The notes below the pieces were generated by a model. It was not told the origin of the DNA and ran no database searches. It was given only the letters and a program-made list of their open reading frames with translations. A DNA stretch of 64,000 bases, taken from the NCBI GenBank assembly GCA_014529385.2, contig CM043959.1, positions 56,714,753-56,778,752 on the forward strand. The letters are read 5' to 3'. The translations under genes were made by a program, and so were the position numbers. Positions 42,881-53,711 of this stretch are shown one piece after another. Numbering within the stretch: the stretch's first letter is position 1; every line of letters begins with the position of its first letter. The DNA comes from Adiantum capillus-veneris. Lineage: Eukaryota; Streptophyta; Polypodiopsida; Polypodiales; Pteridaceae.

Positions 42881-43298
42881 TTGCAAATGATGAAAACCCT
42901 CGGGGGGTGTGAGGGTGAATTATTTCTGCAGTATTTACAAAGTGGCACGCCGTGGTGGTAGAGAGGTAGGGAGAGGAGGTGGTGCAACCTACTTGGTGCG
43001 TTCTCTAAGACGACTCAATGATTGTGAAACTTACTACCAAGAGCGTGTATACGTGTGTGCATCGACCCTTGGAGTCGAGAGATGGGTGTGGTTCCCTTCG
43101 CATGGTGCAATTCCCAAGGCGTGTGTGCGTGCGTGCATGTGTGTATTTGTATGTGTGCGTGAGCGTGCGGTGGGAACGGGGGCTTATGTACATAATGTAT
43201 ATATGTTTTTATCTTTGTTTTTTTTAATTTTCTTTCTTCTCTGTTCGACGGCCAGCGGCGGCAGCTACGCAAGCTTGGGGGGGGCGGGGGGGGTGTAT

Positions 43299-43397
<99 letters not shown>

Positions 43398-43598
43398 CGA
43401 TGCGCCTGTACAGGCCGAGAGGAAGAGAGAGCGGGATGGCGGGCGGCTGCTGCCGAAACAGAGCGCAAGAGAGGGAGAGGGGGTTGGGGGTGTGTGTGTG
43501 TGTGAGTGTGAGGATGAGGGAGAGGGTGAGGATGAGGGTGAGTGTGTGGTGTATGAACGCGTGGGCTCCATGGTCATGCGTGTTGCGCCTTCGGGCTT

Positions 43599-43693
<95 letters not shown>

Positions 43694-44466
43694 AGGTGGC
43701 ACTAGAGGGAGGGGGAATCTCCTAGGGCAGGTGCCCACCGTGGTTTTGTCTTATCCTCTATTTTGTATGTTGTCTCAAGGATGAGGGGGGGGTAGAAGTC
43801 AATGGTGTGGGGGGGGATAGTGGGGATAGTGGGCCAAGGGAAGGGTGAGTGAAGCCGAGGGGAGGGTGAGGCGAGAGGGTGGGGAAGAGGAGGGAGGGGT
43901 TAGGGGAAGAATATTAGCGGGCCAAGGGGGGGGGGGGGAGGGGGGGGTAATGAGAGTGGGGGAAAAAGTGTGAGGGGGGATGTAAAGGGTGAGTGTAAGA
44001 ATACGGGAGAGCGGAGCGGGGATTTCCATGCGGCTCAACACAGAGGGAGAACGAGAGAGGGGTCGGGATGAGTGCTCAAAGCTTGCGCCTGGCCGGGGGG
44101 GTGGTAAATTTGGGAGAGAGGGAGAGAGGATATTAGAGAGAGGTATGTAGGGAAAATGAGAGAGCAAGAGAGGGGGTGTTATTTCATCCAATGCCCATCG
44201 AGCGGGGGGGGGGGGGGAATAAACTACGGGGGGATAAGGGTATATGAAACCGAGGGTGGCCGGTTAGGCTGGGGTATGGACCAATGGGGCTGAGGGAGAC
44301 AAGGCCGGCAAATCGAAGGGGGGGGGGGGGTGTGCCATGCCTGTAGGGGTGTTGGGAGGATTGACCAGGCGGTGCCGAGCCTTCCAATAGTGTTGCTAAG
44401 GCTTCAACAGAGGAAAAATAAGTTTTTTTCTCTTCTTTTTCTTTGATTTTCAAAAGTCGGCTATCA
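42688..44466 (-). repeat. 5' LTR of element F, rich in microsatellites
   Basis: The inner end (TGACGGACGC at 42688 on the plus strand) abuts the primer site. The outer end (GGCTATCA, 44466) is shared with the partial 3' LTR at 31588. The length is 1779 bp. It contains (GA)n at 42847-42878, (GT)n at 43301-43353, (GA)n at 43359-43394 and 43602-43689, and several G-runs (43927-43948, 44204-44217, 44318-44330). Frames here, such as Arg-Glu or Cys-Val repeats, are by-products. Only the last 248 bp can be checked against the other copy. Confidence 0.65.
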
Positions 44467-45176
44467 CCACCACCTACAAACTATAAAGGAGTTCAAAGGT
44501 TCATGGGCCATGTTGGTTATTACCAACGGTTTATTTTAAACTTTGTCGAGATAGCTCGTCCTTTGTACAAGCTTCTTATTGAGTTCCAATGGACCGCGGA
44601 GTGTGACCATGCTTATGAGTCATTGAAAAAGACCTTGACTAGCACTCCTATTCTATGAGTGCCGGATTGGAATGTAATTTTCCATGTGCATATTGATGCA
44701 TCGAACTTTGCTATTGGGTGTGTTCTAGCTCAACCAAGAGAACATAAACTAGACTACCCCATTAGCTTTGCAAGTCGTCAATTGAATGATGCCGAGAGAA
44801 ACTACACCACTACAGAGCGAGAAGGTTTAGGTATGATTTATGCAGTGAAGAAATTTTGCTACTACCTTCTGGTCAACAAGTTTGTTTTCTATGTTGATCA
44901 TCAAGCCTTGTTGTATCTAGTAAATAAACCTTGTTCCACGGTAAGAGGTTGTTAATTCTCCTTGAGTTTGATTTTACCATTGTGGTGAGACCTGGTAAAA
45001 GACATGTCATGGTGGATCATTTGTCTCGCATACCCAATGGTGAAACCCCTGCTGGAGTCGATGATGAGTTGCCCGATACTTCTATATTCATAGTCGAAAC
45101 CATATCTGAATGGAGTGAGAAGATTGTGAACTTTCTAGTAATGGTTTTCCACCCAAAGAGCTACGTAAGGACATAG
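44467..45176 (+). pseudogene. RT end and RNase H of element G
   Basis: Frame 44443-44658 (real from 44467) reads the V-Q-R-F-M-G-H-V-G-Y-Y motif. A TGA at 44656-44658 interrupts it in frame. Frame 44659-44955 has RNase H: H-V-H-I-D-A-S-N-F (catalytic Asp), T-T-E-R-E-G-L and V-D-H-Q-A-L-L-Y. A frameshift near 44935 leads to 44931-45176, with L-L-I-L-L-E-F-D-F and the linker P-A-G-V-D-D-E-L-P-D-T that B shares (P-V-G-V-D-D-D-L-P-D-A). Confidence 0.8.
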
Positions 45177-46019
45177 CTCAAAAACTATTAAAAGAATGTG
45201 AACCTTACTCTCTCATTGCAGGAACTCTCTACAGGCTAGGGAAGGATGATATTCTTAGATGTTGCGCCCGTGAGGATGAGTATTTATACATACTGCAAGA
45301 AGCCCACATGGGTATAGCCGGAGGACATTTCTCAGGGGAACTAATAGCTAGAAAGTTGTTGCAATCAAGCTATTGGTGGCCTACCTTATTCAAGGATACA
45401 TCACTTTTTGCAAAAGGATGTGATGAATGCCAACGTTACAAGATCGCACAACAAAAGGATAAGATGCCCTTACATCCTGTTAAAGTGACTCAACCATTTG
45501 AAAAAATGGGGTTTGGACTTTGTAGGCCCAATTATCCCGGCAGCTCGTAGCACTCAATCTCGATATATTATCGTTGCCACTGACTATGAGACAAAGTGGG
45601 CAGAAGCCAGGGCGACACGTAAGGCCGATGCGAGGTCAACTGCCAAGTTTCTCTTTGAGAACATTATTACAAGATTTGGTTGTCCCTTTGAGATTGTGAG
45701 TGACAATGGTACTCATTTTATAAATGGAGTAATAAAAGAACTCACTACCAACTTTATGATAGTTCACCATAAGTCCACACCTTATTATCCACAAGCAAAT
45801 GGCCAAGCTAAGAGCACCAACAAGACTTTAATCTCTATCTTGACCAAAACGATGGAAGCTCATCGCAAAGATTGGGATTTAAACCTTACATCAGCTCTAT
45901 GGGCTCATCGTACTGTGTACAAAGTTGCCATTAACTGCACATCGTTTAAGATGGTGTATGGCCAAGAAGCGGTTATGCCAAGCGGAAACCATTGGATTCC
46001 TCAATGGGAGCAAATTTAA
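45177..46019 (+). pseudogene. Integrase of element G
   Basis: The zinc-binding part runs to 45550: Y-R-L-G-K-D-D-I-L-R, E-A-H-M-G-I-A-G-G-H-F, Y-W-W-P-T-L-F and C-D-E-C-Q-R-Y-K. The finger is complete. A frameshift near 45515 leads to the core 45498-46019, with D-F-V-G-P-I, D in A-T-D-Y-E-T-K-W and D in S-D-N-G-T-H-F. N-G-Q-A-K-S-T-N stands where B has N-G-Q-E-E-S-T-N, so the Glu is lost. S-A-L-W-A-H-R and F-K-M-V-Y-G-Q-E-A follow. The frame breaks at 46017-46019. Confidence 0.8.
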
Positions 46020-46560
46020 AAGATACTATGATCCTTTAAGCCAAGAGGAGCTACATGCCATCCATACAAAAAAGGCAGCCAAGGCACAAACAGAATTGAA
46101 GAAGATACAAGATCAAGCTGAGGCTAAGGAGAGACAACAATGCATAAGACAAAAATGAGAGGCTAACCTTGGAGTTACACATGCATTCCACGTTGAAACC
46201 GATGAGGATAGGTTGGACTCTGACACACCTCTATGATACCCTATTGAGCTAAACAACACCTATAGAAAAGTGCTATATAACGCCTTATTGGACACGGGTG
46301 CTAAATTTAATCTACTATCATATGGGGTGTGGTGTCAGTTAGGGAAGCCACCTCTATCTGAGAGTATTATCCAAGTCAAGGGTGTCAAACAAGAAAAAAA
46401 CTACGGTTTTTAGAATCTAGCACACTTCTTTCAGTTATGAAAATGGGGTTGTAGCTCAAGACTTTTGCTCATGCCTGTTGGAACTATAGGGGGAAATATA
46501 AATCTAGGACGCACGTGGATGATAGCAACCAAATGCACTATTGATTGGGGGACAGGGGGT
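46020..46560 (+). pseudogene. Post-integrase helix and retropepsin-like domain of element G
   Basis: 46020-46158 encodes a basic Lys/Gln/Ala/Glu-rich helix (K-A-A-K-A-Q-T-E-L-K-K-I-Q). After a TGA (46156-46158) an acidic stretch (D-E-D-R-L-D-S-D-T) leads to P-I-E-L-N and A-L-L-D-T-G-A-K (D-T-G at about 46289-46297), then N-L-L-S-Y-G-V-W and I-Q-V-K-G-V. Frameshifts at about 46395-46450 follow. N-I-N-L-G-R-T-W-M then appears in the 46465 frame, the equivalent of the retropepsin C-terminal motif. The full pattern makes an aspartic protease fold likely. Its place after integrase is unusual. Confidence 0.65.
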
Positions 46561-47409
46561 GTCACAACACAGAAACCAACTCTTAGCCCTGTCACTCAAG
46601 CCATAGTCTCTGAGATATTACCCCTTAAGGATATAAAACCCAAAACATTGCATGTCCAAGAGGTTGAACCATATGTCTCCATAGCCCAAGTCTCTAGAGC
46701 TTCAACTGATGTAGTTGAAATAAATCTTAAGACACACAAGACCCATCCCAATATAACAAAGAAAATGTACACGTGGGTCCCTAAACCTTCTTTAGCAACC
46801 ATAGCCAGTGCTAAAAGACAGGAGCCTGGTAAGAGACGTCCCATTCGCCCCAAGAAATGTAAAGAAACGTTTGGTTGGATTCCTAAAAAACTATTGGAAG
46901 CCCAAGGCTACTATAAAGGAAATGATCAAATTTGGGTGACAAAACGTAAATTGTGCTCTTACTTGTCACCGGGCCCATGTGAGCTCAATCATGTGGCTCC
47001 AAAACAAATTGAAGATCGCGGAAAGGAAAAAATCACGGAATGCTACACACCTGCTCCAGAGCTAGTTTGGGTACCGAAGAAAGAACGATTTGTTTCACCT
47101 AGCTCAGGAACAGGGAAATCAAATCAAGCTCCTTGCTCTTCGTGTAGTTCCTATATGGATATAGAAGCTTCGACACAACCTCCACCTACCATTGTACATA
47201 TCCATACAAGCAAGAAAGAGTTTGCACCTCCCATTGTAGGTTCACCACCTACAACAATGTTGAAAATAAAATCGTGGGAGAGTACCTTACCACCCTTGCA
47301 ACTAGATGAAACACATAGGGCGGTCGAAAACTATTGGTTAAATCCTTCAGCCATAACAACTTGGAACAATTGGTTTCAAAAGGTGACGACATCATTCCAA
47401 AAGGTATGA
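46465..47409 (+). pseudogene. W-x-P-K repeat and proline-rich tail of element G
   Basis: The 314-residue open frame starts in the retropepsin C-terminus (L-G-R-T-W-M, C-T-I-D-W). After a linker it has four Trp repeats: Y-T-W-V-P-K-P (about 46768), F-G-W-I-P-K-K (about 46870), Q-I-W-V-T-K-R (about 46930) and L-V-W-V-P-K-K (about 47064), spaced 20-45 residues apart. A Ser/Cys/Pro/Thr-rich region and a W-N-N-W-F-Q end follow. The frame is open to the last 20 bp before the polypurine tract. I do not recognise the family. It is the best preserved copy of the module. Confidence 0.6.
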
Positions 47410-47416
47410 TCTACCC

Positions 47417-49040
47417 AAGGAAGGGGGAAGTGTTTGCTGACATCCATCATTCACTTGCTTCCCTCTCAACCTTCCTCCCTGACTCTCAATCTCCAATCTT
47501 ACGGAATGTATATATAAAGCCTTATACTCACAAAAACAAGATAAAAAAGTAAAGAGCAAGAGCAATTAGCAAAGGAGTGTGCACAATAAAAGTCAAAACA
47601 TTGACCCAGACCTACACATTCACATCCAGTACACTGAAATAGAAACTTATGTCATCAAACACCTTTGATCCTCATCACTCGAGTGATGGAGGGTAGGTAG
47701 GATAAGTACAATAGGAGTGTTTCTGGTTTAGAGTTTAGTGATTAGCAAAGTTCTTTTTCCCACTGATGTGCCTCCTAGAGGTATTCTTGTGTTTCATAGT
47801 GTGTACAGGAACGTGTTGCTATGGTTAGGATTTGGACCTTCATGGAATGTTTCTCTCGTTCACTTTTCAAATCAAGCGCAATCATCAACATAAATAGGTG
47901 TTTCTTATCCATTAGCATTACCCTTTATCTTTTTTGCATCTATGTTTGTCTGCTTTAATTGTGATTGGTAGCATAATATTCAGCGCATTTGCTTAGTACC
48001 AAACATTAAATTCAATGTAATTTTTTGTCATAATCACTTGTCTAGGTTTAAAAATCAAGCAATCTGACTAAGCTAGTTTGACCAAGTTAGGTGTTAGAGA
48101 TATTCTCTTAATACCATGGGGAATGCCTTCCTAATAATCAATGGGTACTTAGGTTCTTAATCCAATTTAGGCAGCATTGTGTGAAATGTACTAGGGCTTT
48201 CTAGTGGGCTTAGTCCCTACTGACCTTTAGCTTAAGTATTATAAAGGGAGTTTACTAATGTGATGAGCCTGGGGAGGCTAACAGTGTTATATGACCCCCC
48301 AAAGTTACAAAATTAAAATGCTGAAAACGAACAAACAAAAAAATCAAAGTGCGACAATGTAAATCTTAAGCTGGAAGAGAAATCTGAGCTTGATTTGGTA
48401 CTCCACTCACATGTATCGCCTATGGTACTAGAGCCGTAGAGGTTCCCAGTGTGGCGCTTTTCCTTGAAAAGCAAAAAACCCAAGGCATACAAAATAAGCA
48501 CGCACATCAAAATTGAATCACTGTGAAAAGACTTTGGGGGCTCATAGAAAAGTAAATAAGTCAGGCGATGACTTCATGAGAATTCCTTTTATCGTAGCTT
48601 AACTACGAGGTCTTCTAGGTATAGCCTCTAGTCAACCTTCGGACATGAAATACTTGGCTCTCGCGATTAAACAACTTAATTGACCAGAGAAAATTGAGAA
48701 GCTTATCCATGGTATTAATAGTCGATCTTTAGTGCCTTTCGACCGTTAAATTAGCGACCCCATACTTGTTTAATTTTTTATCTTTACAACTGTTTATGTG
48801 TTTCATTATATTGCAATTTAATGTTTATTGCTGAAAAATGGTTTAAAATTTTGTTACCAATCAAATTATCTGTCTACAAGTGCATATGATTTTTAATTGT
48901 ATATGAGAATGCAATTAATGTGCCAATGTTGTTTGATTTTGCAATGACTGAAGAAGGCTAAGGAAATTCATCTCAAATGCTCTTCCACCTCGATGAACGA
49001 GATTCAACTCAATAGCTTCCGATGAAAGAATCTACATCAA
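47417..49040 (+). repeat. Polypurine tract and probable 3' LTR region of element G
   Basis: AAGGAAGGGGGAAG (47417-47430) is followed by TGTTTGCTGAC, as at an LTR start. A TATA-like box lies at 47507-47518. The first about 340 bp match element D (26319-26680). After 47775 the two diverge and I see no feature to 49040. The LTR end is not defined, and the stretch may include flanking DNA. Short frames (48313-48510) have no known pattern. Confidence 0.55.
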
Positions 49041-49500
49041 AAAGGGGGGCATGTTTACCATCACGCACATTCCTATCACCTAAGACGGACATCGTATTAT
49101 TTATTTGGTAGAGTCAAGTACCGGGCTTGTCGGTCCAATAGGGAAAGGGTACCCAAGTGTGAATGGGGCACCCAAGTCTGAATGGGGCGAACTCATATAA
49201 AAGTCAACTAAACATAAAATTCATGGATTCTTTCATTTGTGCAATTGAAGAGTGCTCTTACTCCATCTCCATCTTCTTCTTCTTCATCTCCTTGTGTGTG
49301 TGTGTGTATGTGTAAGAGTGTGTGTGTGTGTGTGTGTGTGTGTGATCGAGCATTGCGACGACGGCACGACGGCGGCGAGGCGATTGAGCGTGACGTAGTG
49401 GCATCTCCCTCTTCTTCGCGACGAGGAATCCTCCACGAGCGTAGAGTGGTGAGTGACACATCATCATCATCTTTGAGCTTACTAATTTAGGCTAGTTGCG
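49041..49500 (+). repeat. LTR-like start with polypurine tract, TATA box and GT run
   Basis: A purine tract AAAAAGGGGGGC (49039-49050) is followed by TGTTTACCATCACG at 49052. A TATA-like CATATAAAAG lies at 49193-49202, and GT runs at 49297-49343. This looks like the 3' LTR start of another gypsy-type element, but there is no coding region of it upstream and no second copy. It could also be a late part of G. Confidence 0.4.
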
Positions 49501-49629
49501 TGCTTGGAGCCATTTGTGGCTCGCACACAGTGTATCGGCAAGTCCTTTGCATTGACACGTGCGACAAACACGCACAACTTGACATGGAGGTGGTGCGGAC
49601 AAAGCAAGTAGCTTAGAGAAGCTACACCA

Positions 49630-49896
49630 TTGGACGTATCGAAAACTAATTCACAGGTCACATTGCAAGGAACAAGTCAAACAAAGTCAGATTGGCCATG
49701 CGATAAGATTAGCCAAAAAACGACAAAGAAAGTAGATATGAGAGTTATCGTCTATGACCAGACAACATGCGGATTGGCGGCTACAAAAACAGCACGTGAG
49801 AAGGGTTTGGACAACACCGTTGCAAGTTATGCCATAACTCTCTGCCATAGCAAGATCCAAATACCAAACTTAATGTATCTAGAAGAATTGATGTAA
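49630..49896 (+). other. Unrecognised short frame
   Basis: This is an 88-codon frame, starting at ATG 49630 and ending with the TAA at 49894-49896. It has no motif I know. Its composition is ordinary, without microsatellite origin. Just downstream a motif ATTGTGAATGATGGTTGCAAC-like stretch is repeated (49910 and 49988). It could be chance. Confidence 0.2.
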
Positions 49897-50099
49897 TTTC
49901 AGCTTTTCATATTGTGAATGATGGTTGCAACAAAATTAAAGATGCAGCAAGACATTGATACTCTATCATTTCAACTTTTTATAATGTGAATGATGGTTGC
50001 AACAAAAAAAGGACATTGCAAGACACTGTTACATAATCAATCTAACTTCGATGCATAAAACAAATACATTCTATTTATTTCTAGTCATTTGAAAATGAT

Positions 50100-51640
50100 A
50101 CAAAATATTATATCCTCTTGCCCTTATCTGAAGGACCCTCTTCCTTGTGCCTTGGTCTCTTTGAATGACGCGTTTTGTCATCAGCATCCGTTGCAAGCAC
50201 TTTGAGGTCGAGCAATTAGATCTCCTCAGATGCCTCAACCTATGGGGCCTCTTCTATAAGTTGAATGGTAGAATGATTGGCTGCTTTTATTTCAGCAGAT
50301 CATGTTTTCCATATTGTGGCAAAACTGGCATGGGTCTGTGATTCCTTAAGCTAGACCATACGCAGCATTTGACAAAAAGTAGCGACTGTGCAGGCCATAC
50401 ATGCTAGACCCTATACCAAAAATTGAAACCGTTGCTTGCTTGTCTAGCAGCATCACCTTGTCTGTGTTCCATCTAATGGCCACGCCTCCTAGATATCTTG
50501 AGAGTGTCTTTAATATAGAAAGAGGGAATTTAGCCTTGTCCTCGGAGAAGTTGGAATGGAAGCAGAGGAAGTTTGGAGTGTTCAAATTCTCCAAGTATTG
50601 ACCAAGGGAGGAATTCTTTCCTAAGTCTCCTTTACCTCCTCCACAGGGATGAGGAATGAACTTATCATCATAGACTACAAGCTACAAGAAATAAAAGCCA
50701 AGTGTTGGTATATACACATGAAACTCTCATACAGGGAAGCAAAAAAAAAATTACACAGTAGTATATCTTCTTATTTTCATCTTCTTCGAGTAATGCAGCA
50801 TTCCATAAGTCAAGTGTACTCTCGTTTGTAGAGGATGAGGAAGGCGTCATTGTCGTTGATGGAGCAATTCTCCCCAGATCTATGATTCCAAGCCTTTATT
50901 GTACCACCCTAAACTCTGACTCCGTTGGAAGCATCATGGCACATGCGGTTGTATCCTTGTATATCATTGCTAGTGCCTCTGTTAGTTTGATAAACTCACC
51001 CGCTATTACATGAGCATCCATGACAGAATACTTGTCATCGATAGAGTCGATTATTTTTTCATCCTCTTGTAGATTTTGAGCAACTATAGCAAGGTAGTAG
51101 TCCTCTCTCAAGTCAAACAGTTCCATGATGTCATTAAGCATTACATAATGATGAGCACCGATGGGGACGATAGGGAGCACATTTGTTGGCAAAGCTCCCT
51201 CTAGCAGCTGAACACCTTCTGAAACACACAAAGCACCACTTGGTGGTTGCACCAACTTGCCACCACAATGACTAAATGGTGACTACTCTCGGCCTCCTCT
51301 GCTATGTCACGGTGATCGTCCAAATTAACATTCAAAAAGAGTATGAACCCAACATAGTAAAACTTGAGGCTGCTCCTGTAGAAAATGTCTTTCTTTAAAC
51401 TATCAGAACTGATATCCTTCATATGAACATATCGACAACCCTCAAACTCAAACTTGTCGTTGATTGTCTGTTGCTTGTATGTCATATGAAACTCTACAAG
51501 AAAATGTGACGTAGAAGCCAAAAACTCTTGCAATGAGAAGGCAGGGTTGAAAACAAGCTTGAATTCTTGCTCCTGCTGTGATGAAGCCCAATTCTATAGA
51601 GAAAATGGTACAGCTTGTCTTTGGGTGCCTCGTTAGAGCA
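50100..51640 (-). pseudogene. Unrecognised minus-strand frames, possible gene remnant
   Basis: Overlapping minus-strand frames appear to form one protein-like region. 51533-51201 has F-E-F-E-G-C-R-Y-V-H-M-K-D-I and F-Y-Y-V-G-F-I-L-F-L-N-V. 51255-50896 has L-R-E-D-Y-Y-L-A-I-V-A-Q-N-L and K-L-T-E-A-L-A-M-I. 50594-50346 has L-S-R-Y-L-G-G-V-A-I-R-W. A basic end (K-R-P-R-H-K-E-E-G) is readable near 50170-50115. The stretches between could be introns or decay. The composition is gene-like, but I do not recognise the family, and no splice model is convincing. Confidence 0.35.
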
Positions 51641-51938
51641 AGGTAGCTCCTCCTCTATCTCGATCTAAAAGGGATCCATTTGTGAAGAGAGGTAAGAAAA
51701 CTTGGGTTGTTGGGTAGGGTAAAGGTAGGAAGGTACCGGCTAACACTAGGGAGTATGAAGGGGAGATTGATAGGCCTTCTATATATAAACTCCTCAGGAA
51801 CTCAACCAGGGCATTATAGCCACCCTTATGATTGCATTAGTAACGGTGCAATGAATGTAGCACAAAGACCAAGGCAAGCTCAACCATCCATATGACACAT
51901 GTCCTAGTTGGGTGTGTATCATAGCTATATAAAGCACC

Positions 51939-52235
51939 TTGACTACACACTTCAAAACTCACTCACATCTACACAACGCAGGTATGGAGGACAAGAAGAG
52001 AGGAAAGGCAAAGCTTTTCCAAAAGATGATGGCGAAAATGAAGGAGGTCGAGAAAACGCTAGATGAGGCAAAAGATCTTCGAAAGGAGTTGAAGAAGAAA
52101 AACAAAGGAAACCAGAAGGCAAAAGGCTGGGAAAACCAACACTACAAAGATCGAGCACAAGAAACCACCAACGATAAAGGCGGAAGAAGAACAATTGTAA
52201 TGGACAAACAAGATAGTGCATCAATCACCTCTTAG
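51939..52235 (+). CDS. Small lysine-rich coiled-coil protein, hypothetical
   Basis: The 98-codon frame has a likely start at the internal ATG 51984 (M-E-D-K-K-R-G-K-A-K-L-F). It is Lys/Glu-rich with a heptad-like stretch (M-K-E-V-E-K-T-L-D-E-A-K-D-L-R-K-E-L) and ends at TAG 52233-52235. A TATATAAAG-like box at 51928-51937 lies 55 bp upstream. No homologue is known to me. The 76-bp hairpin repeat array starts 200 bp downstream. It may be a small gene or a gag-like remnant. Confidence 0.35.
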   Translation: MTTHFKTHSHLHNAGMEDKKRGKAKLFQKMMAKMKEVEKTLDEAKDLRKELKKKNKGNQKAKGWENQHYKDRAQETTNDKGGRRTIVMDKQDSASITS

Positions 52236-52430
52236 TCTTGTGTAATGGAGTCCTTGACGATAATTCAAATGTCTTCATATCATGTTTCTTTTTCTCTGTC
52301 TCTTTGTTTCTTTTTTTGGTTACTCATTATGAAGGAAAAGCTTTTATCAAAATGTCTAACATCACAATGTGAGTGGGAGGTTTATGTGACACACTCGTTG
52401 ATGTACTCGTGCTCTACAGTGACAAAAAAA

Positions 52431-53040
52431 TGTCACGCCACAACGCGATAGGGAGCTCTTTTCACGATATGGGTGGTCCCTATTGCGATGTGACGCGACA
52501 TCCAAATGTCATGCACAACAACGTGATAGGGAGGTGCATCAATGATATGGGTGATCTTATTGCGTTATGATGCGACATCCAAATGTTGCACCACAACACG
52601 ATAGGGAGGCGCATCCACAATATGGGTGGTCCCTATCGCATTGTGATGCGACATCCAAATGTTGCGCCACAATGCGATAGGGAGGCACGTCCACGATATG
52701 GGTGGTCCCTATCGTGTTGTGGAGTACATCCAAATATCGTGCCACAACGCAATAGGGAGTATCTCCACGATATGGGTGGTCCCCATCGCGTTGTTACATA
52801 ACATACAAATGTCACGCCACAACGTGATAGAAAGGCATACCACAACATGTTGGTCCCTATCGCGTTGTGGTGCATAGTGCCATCAAGAGTGTCACACCAC
52901 AACGTGATAAGGAGGTCTGCTAGCTGCGGTACACTCCCCCTTCTCGCGTTGTGCCGTGATATTTTTCCTTGTCACGACACAACGCAAGGAGGGGGCTTGG
53001 TTGATCAAGGCCCATCCCATATCGCATTGTGCCGCGACAA
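52431..53040. repeat. Tandem array of about eight hairpin-forming 76-bp units
   Basis: Units start at about 52431, 52509, 52586, 52662, 52737, 52812, 52889 and 52972. Each has CCACAACGCGATAGGGAG on the left and a matching TCCCTATCGCGTTGTGG on the right, separated by about 22 nt (CACGATATGGGTGG-type loop). Each unit can therefore fold into a stem of about 17 bp. Between stems is GCGACATCCAAATG. The units differ from each other mostly by C/T and G/A changes. Frames here are read through the repeats and are not real genes. Confidence 0.9.
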
Positions 53041-53331
53041 CCACATAATCGACATGCAATATGCCATGTGTCCTTCATGCGGTGATGCACTCTTCCCAAT
53101 GATGATGAGCAACTCAATTAATTATGGCCATCACCACATGCATATCTCATGTTTAGTAATGATGATGATGTCCTTGGCGCTTATATAATGTTTCTATTTT
53201 TGCATACCCCATTGCTGTTTGACCTCTATCCTCACCTCTTAAGAGTCAACTTTTGCAATCTAACCTTCTCATTGCTCAATCTTCTTTTAATTCTTCCCCA
53301 CAACGCTTTTTAGGGCAAACACTTTGCTTCC

Positions 53332-53711
53332 ATGGCTCGCACAAAGCAGACCACAAGGAAGCTTTACCCGCAAGACAACCAACCATCATCCTCAAGAGTT
53401 GCAAGCAAAACCCTACCTAATCTTCGGTCAACAATGCGTAGTCCGAGGTACGAGTAGAACTAAAGCATTCTGCTTGAGATGCGCAAACTTGAGAGGCATA
53501 TCTCTCTGGCTATTCCTAATTTACCTTCCAAAGAGTAGTTTTCCAGATTTGTGAGAGCGCAAATTTGGATTTTCGGTGGGTCAAAAGTGCGATGGGTTGC
53601 CTCCACGAGCCAACCAAGCACTTTCTAATCGAGTTGTTCCAAGACAGCTATGTCCTCATAGCTCATGCTCATAAAGTGACATCGGATTCCCCGGGATATC
53701 AATTCTCTTAG
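53332..53711 (+). pseudogene. Histone H3 pseudogene (intronless, frameshifted)
   Basis: The ATG at 53332 starts M-A-R-T-K-Q-T-T-R-K, the H3 tail with one change (A7 to T). An unusual tail of about 25 residues follows. The alphaN-alpha1 region is recognisable in a frame with two nonsense codons: E-M-R-K-L-E-R-H-I-S-L-A-I-P-N-L-P. From 53559, after a shift, comes a clean frame: L-D-F-R-W-V-K-S-A-M, H-F-L-I-E-L-F-Q-D-S-Y and A-H-A-H-K-V-T. These match H3 helices 2-3 (F-x-x-x-A-V-x-A-L-Q-E, Y-L-V-x-L-F-E-D, I-H-A-K-R-V-T). A stop at 53709-53711 removes the last residues. No intron is seen. It could derive from canonical H3, or from a divergent variant given the odd tail. Confidence 0.75.

Larger units (their letters stand above)
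31335..44466 (-). mobile_element. Ty3/gypsy element F, interrupted by copia 3
   Basis: This minus-strand element has a long 5' LTR (42688-44466), a primer site, leader frames with an extra zinc knuckle, gag, zinc knuckle, protease, RT, RNase H, second RNase H, integrase and a partial 3' LTR (31335-31588). Copia 3 splits the integrase zinc-binding region at 32810/37229. Proteins are close relatives of element A. Many stops and frameshifts are present. Its right end abuts the RNase H side of element G. Confidence 0.85.
44467..47430 (+). mobile_element. Ty3/gypsy element G, 5'-truncated at F, with post-integrase module
   Basis: It starts at the RT-RNase H boundary just after the F LTR. It continues with RNase H, a single integrase zinc-binding domain, the integrase core, a retropepsin-like domain with D-T-G and a tail of W-x-P-K motifs, up to a polypurine tract at 47417-47430. 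It is close to D (tail and 3' end) and more distant from B. Stops and frameshifts are at 44656-44658, about 44940, about 45150, about 45515, about 46000 and 46410. Confidence 0.8.

Noticed and set aside
43224-43725. Frames of Arg-Glu and Cys-Val repeats in the F LTR
   Set aside because: Microsatellite artefacts inside a non-coding LTR.
52431-53040. Possible CRISPR-like array
   Set aside because: There are no unique spacers. The whole 76-bp unit is repeated in tandem, and the DNA is plant-type.
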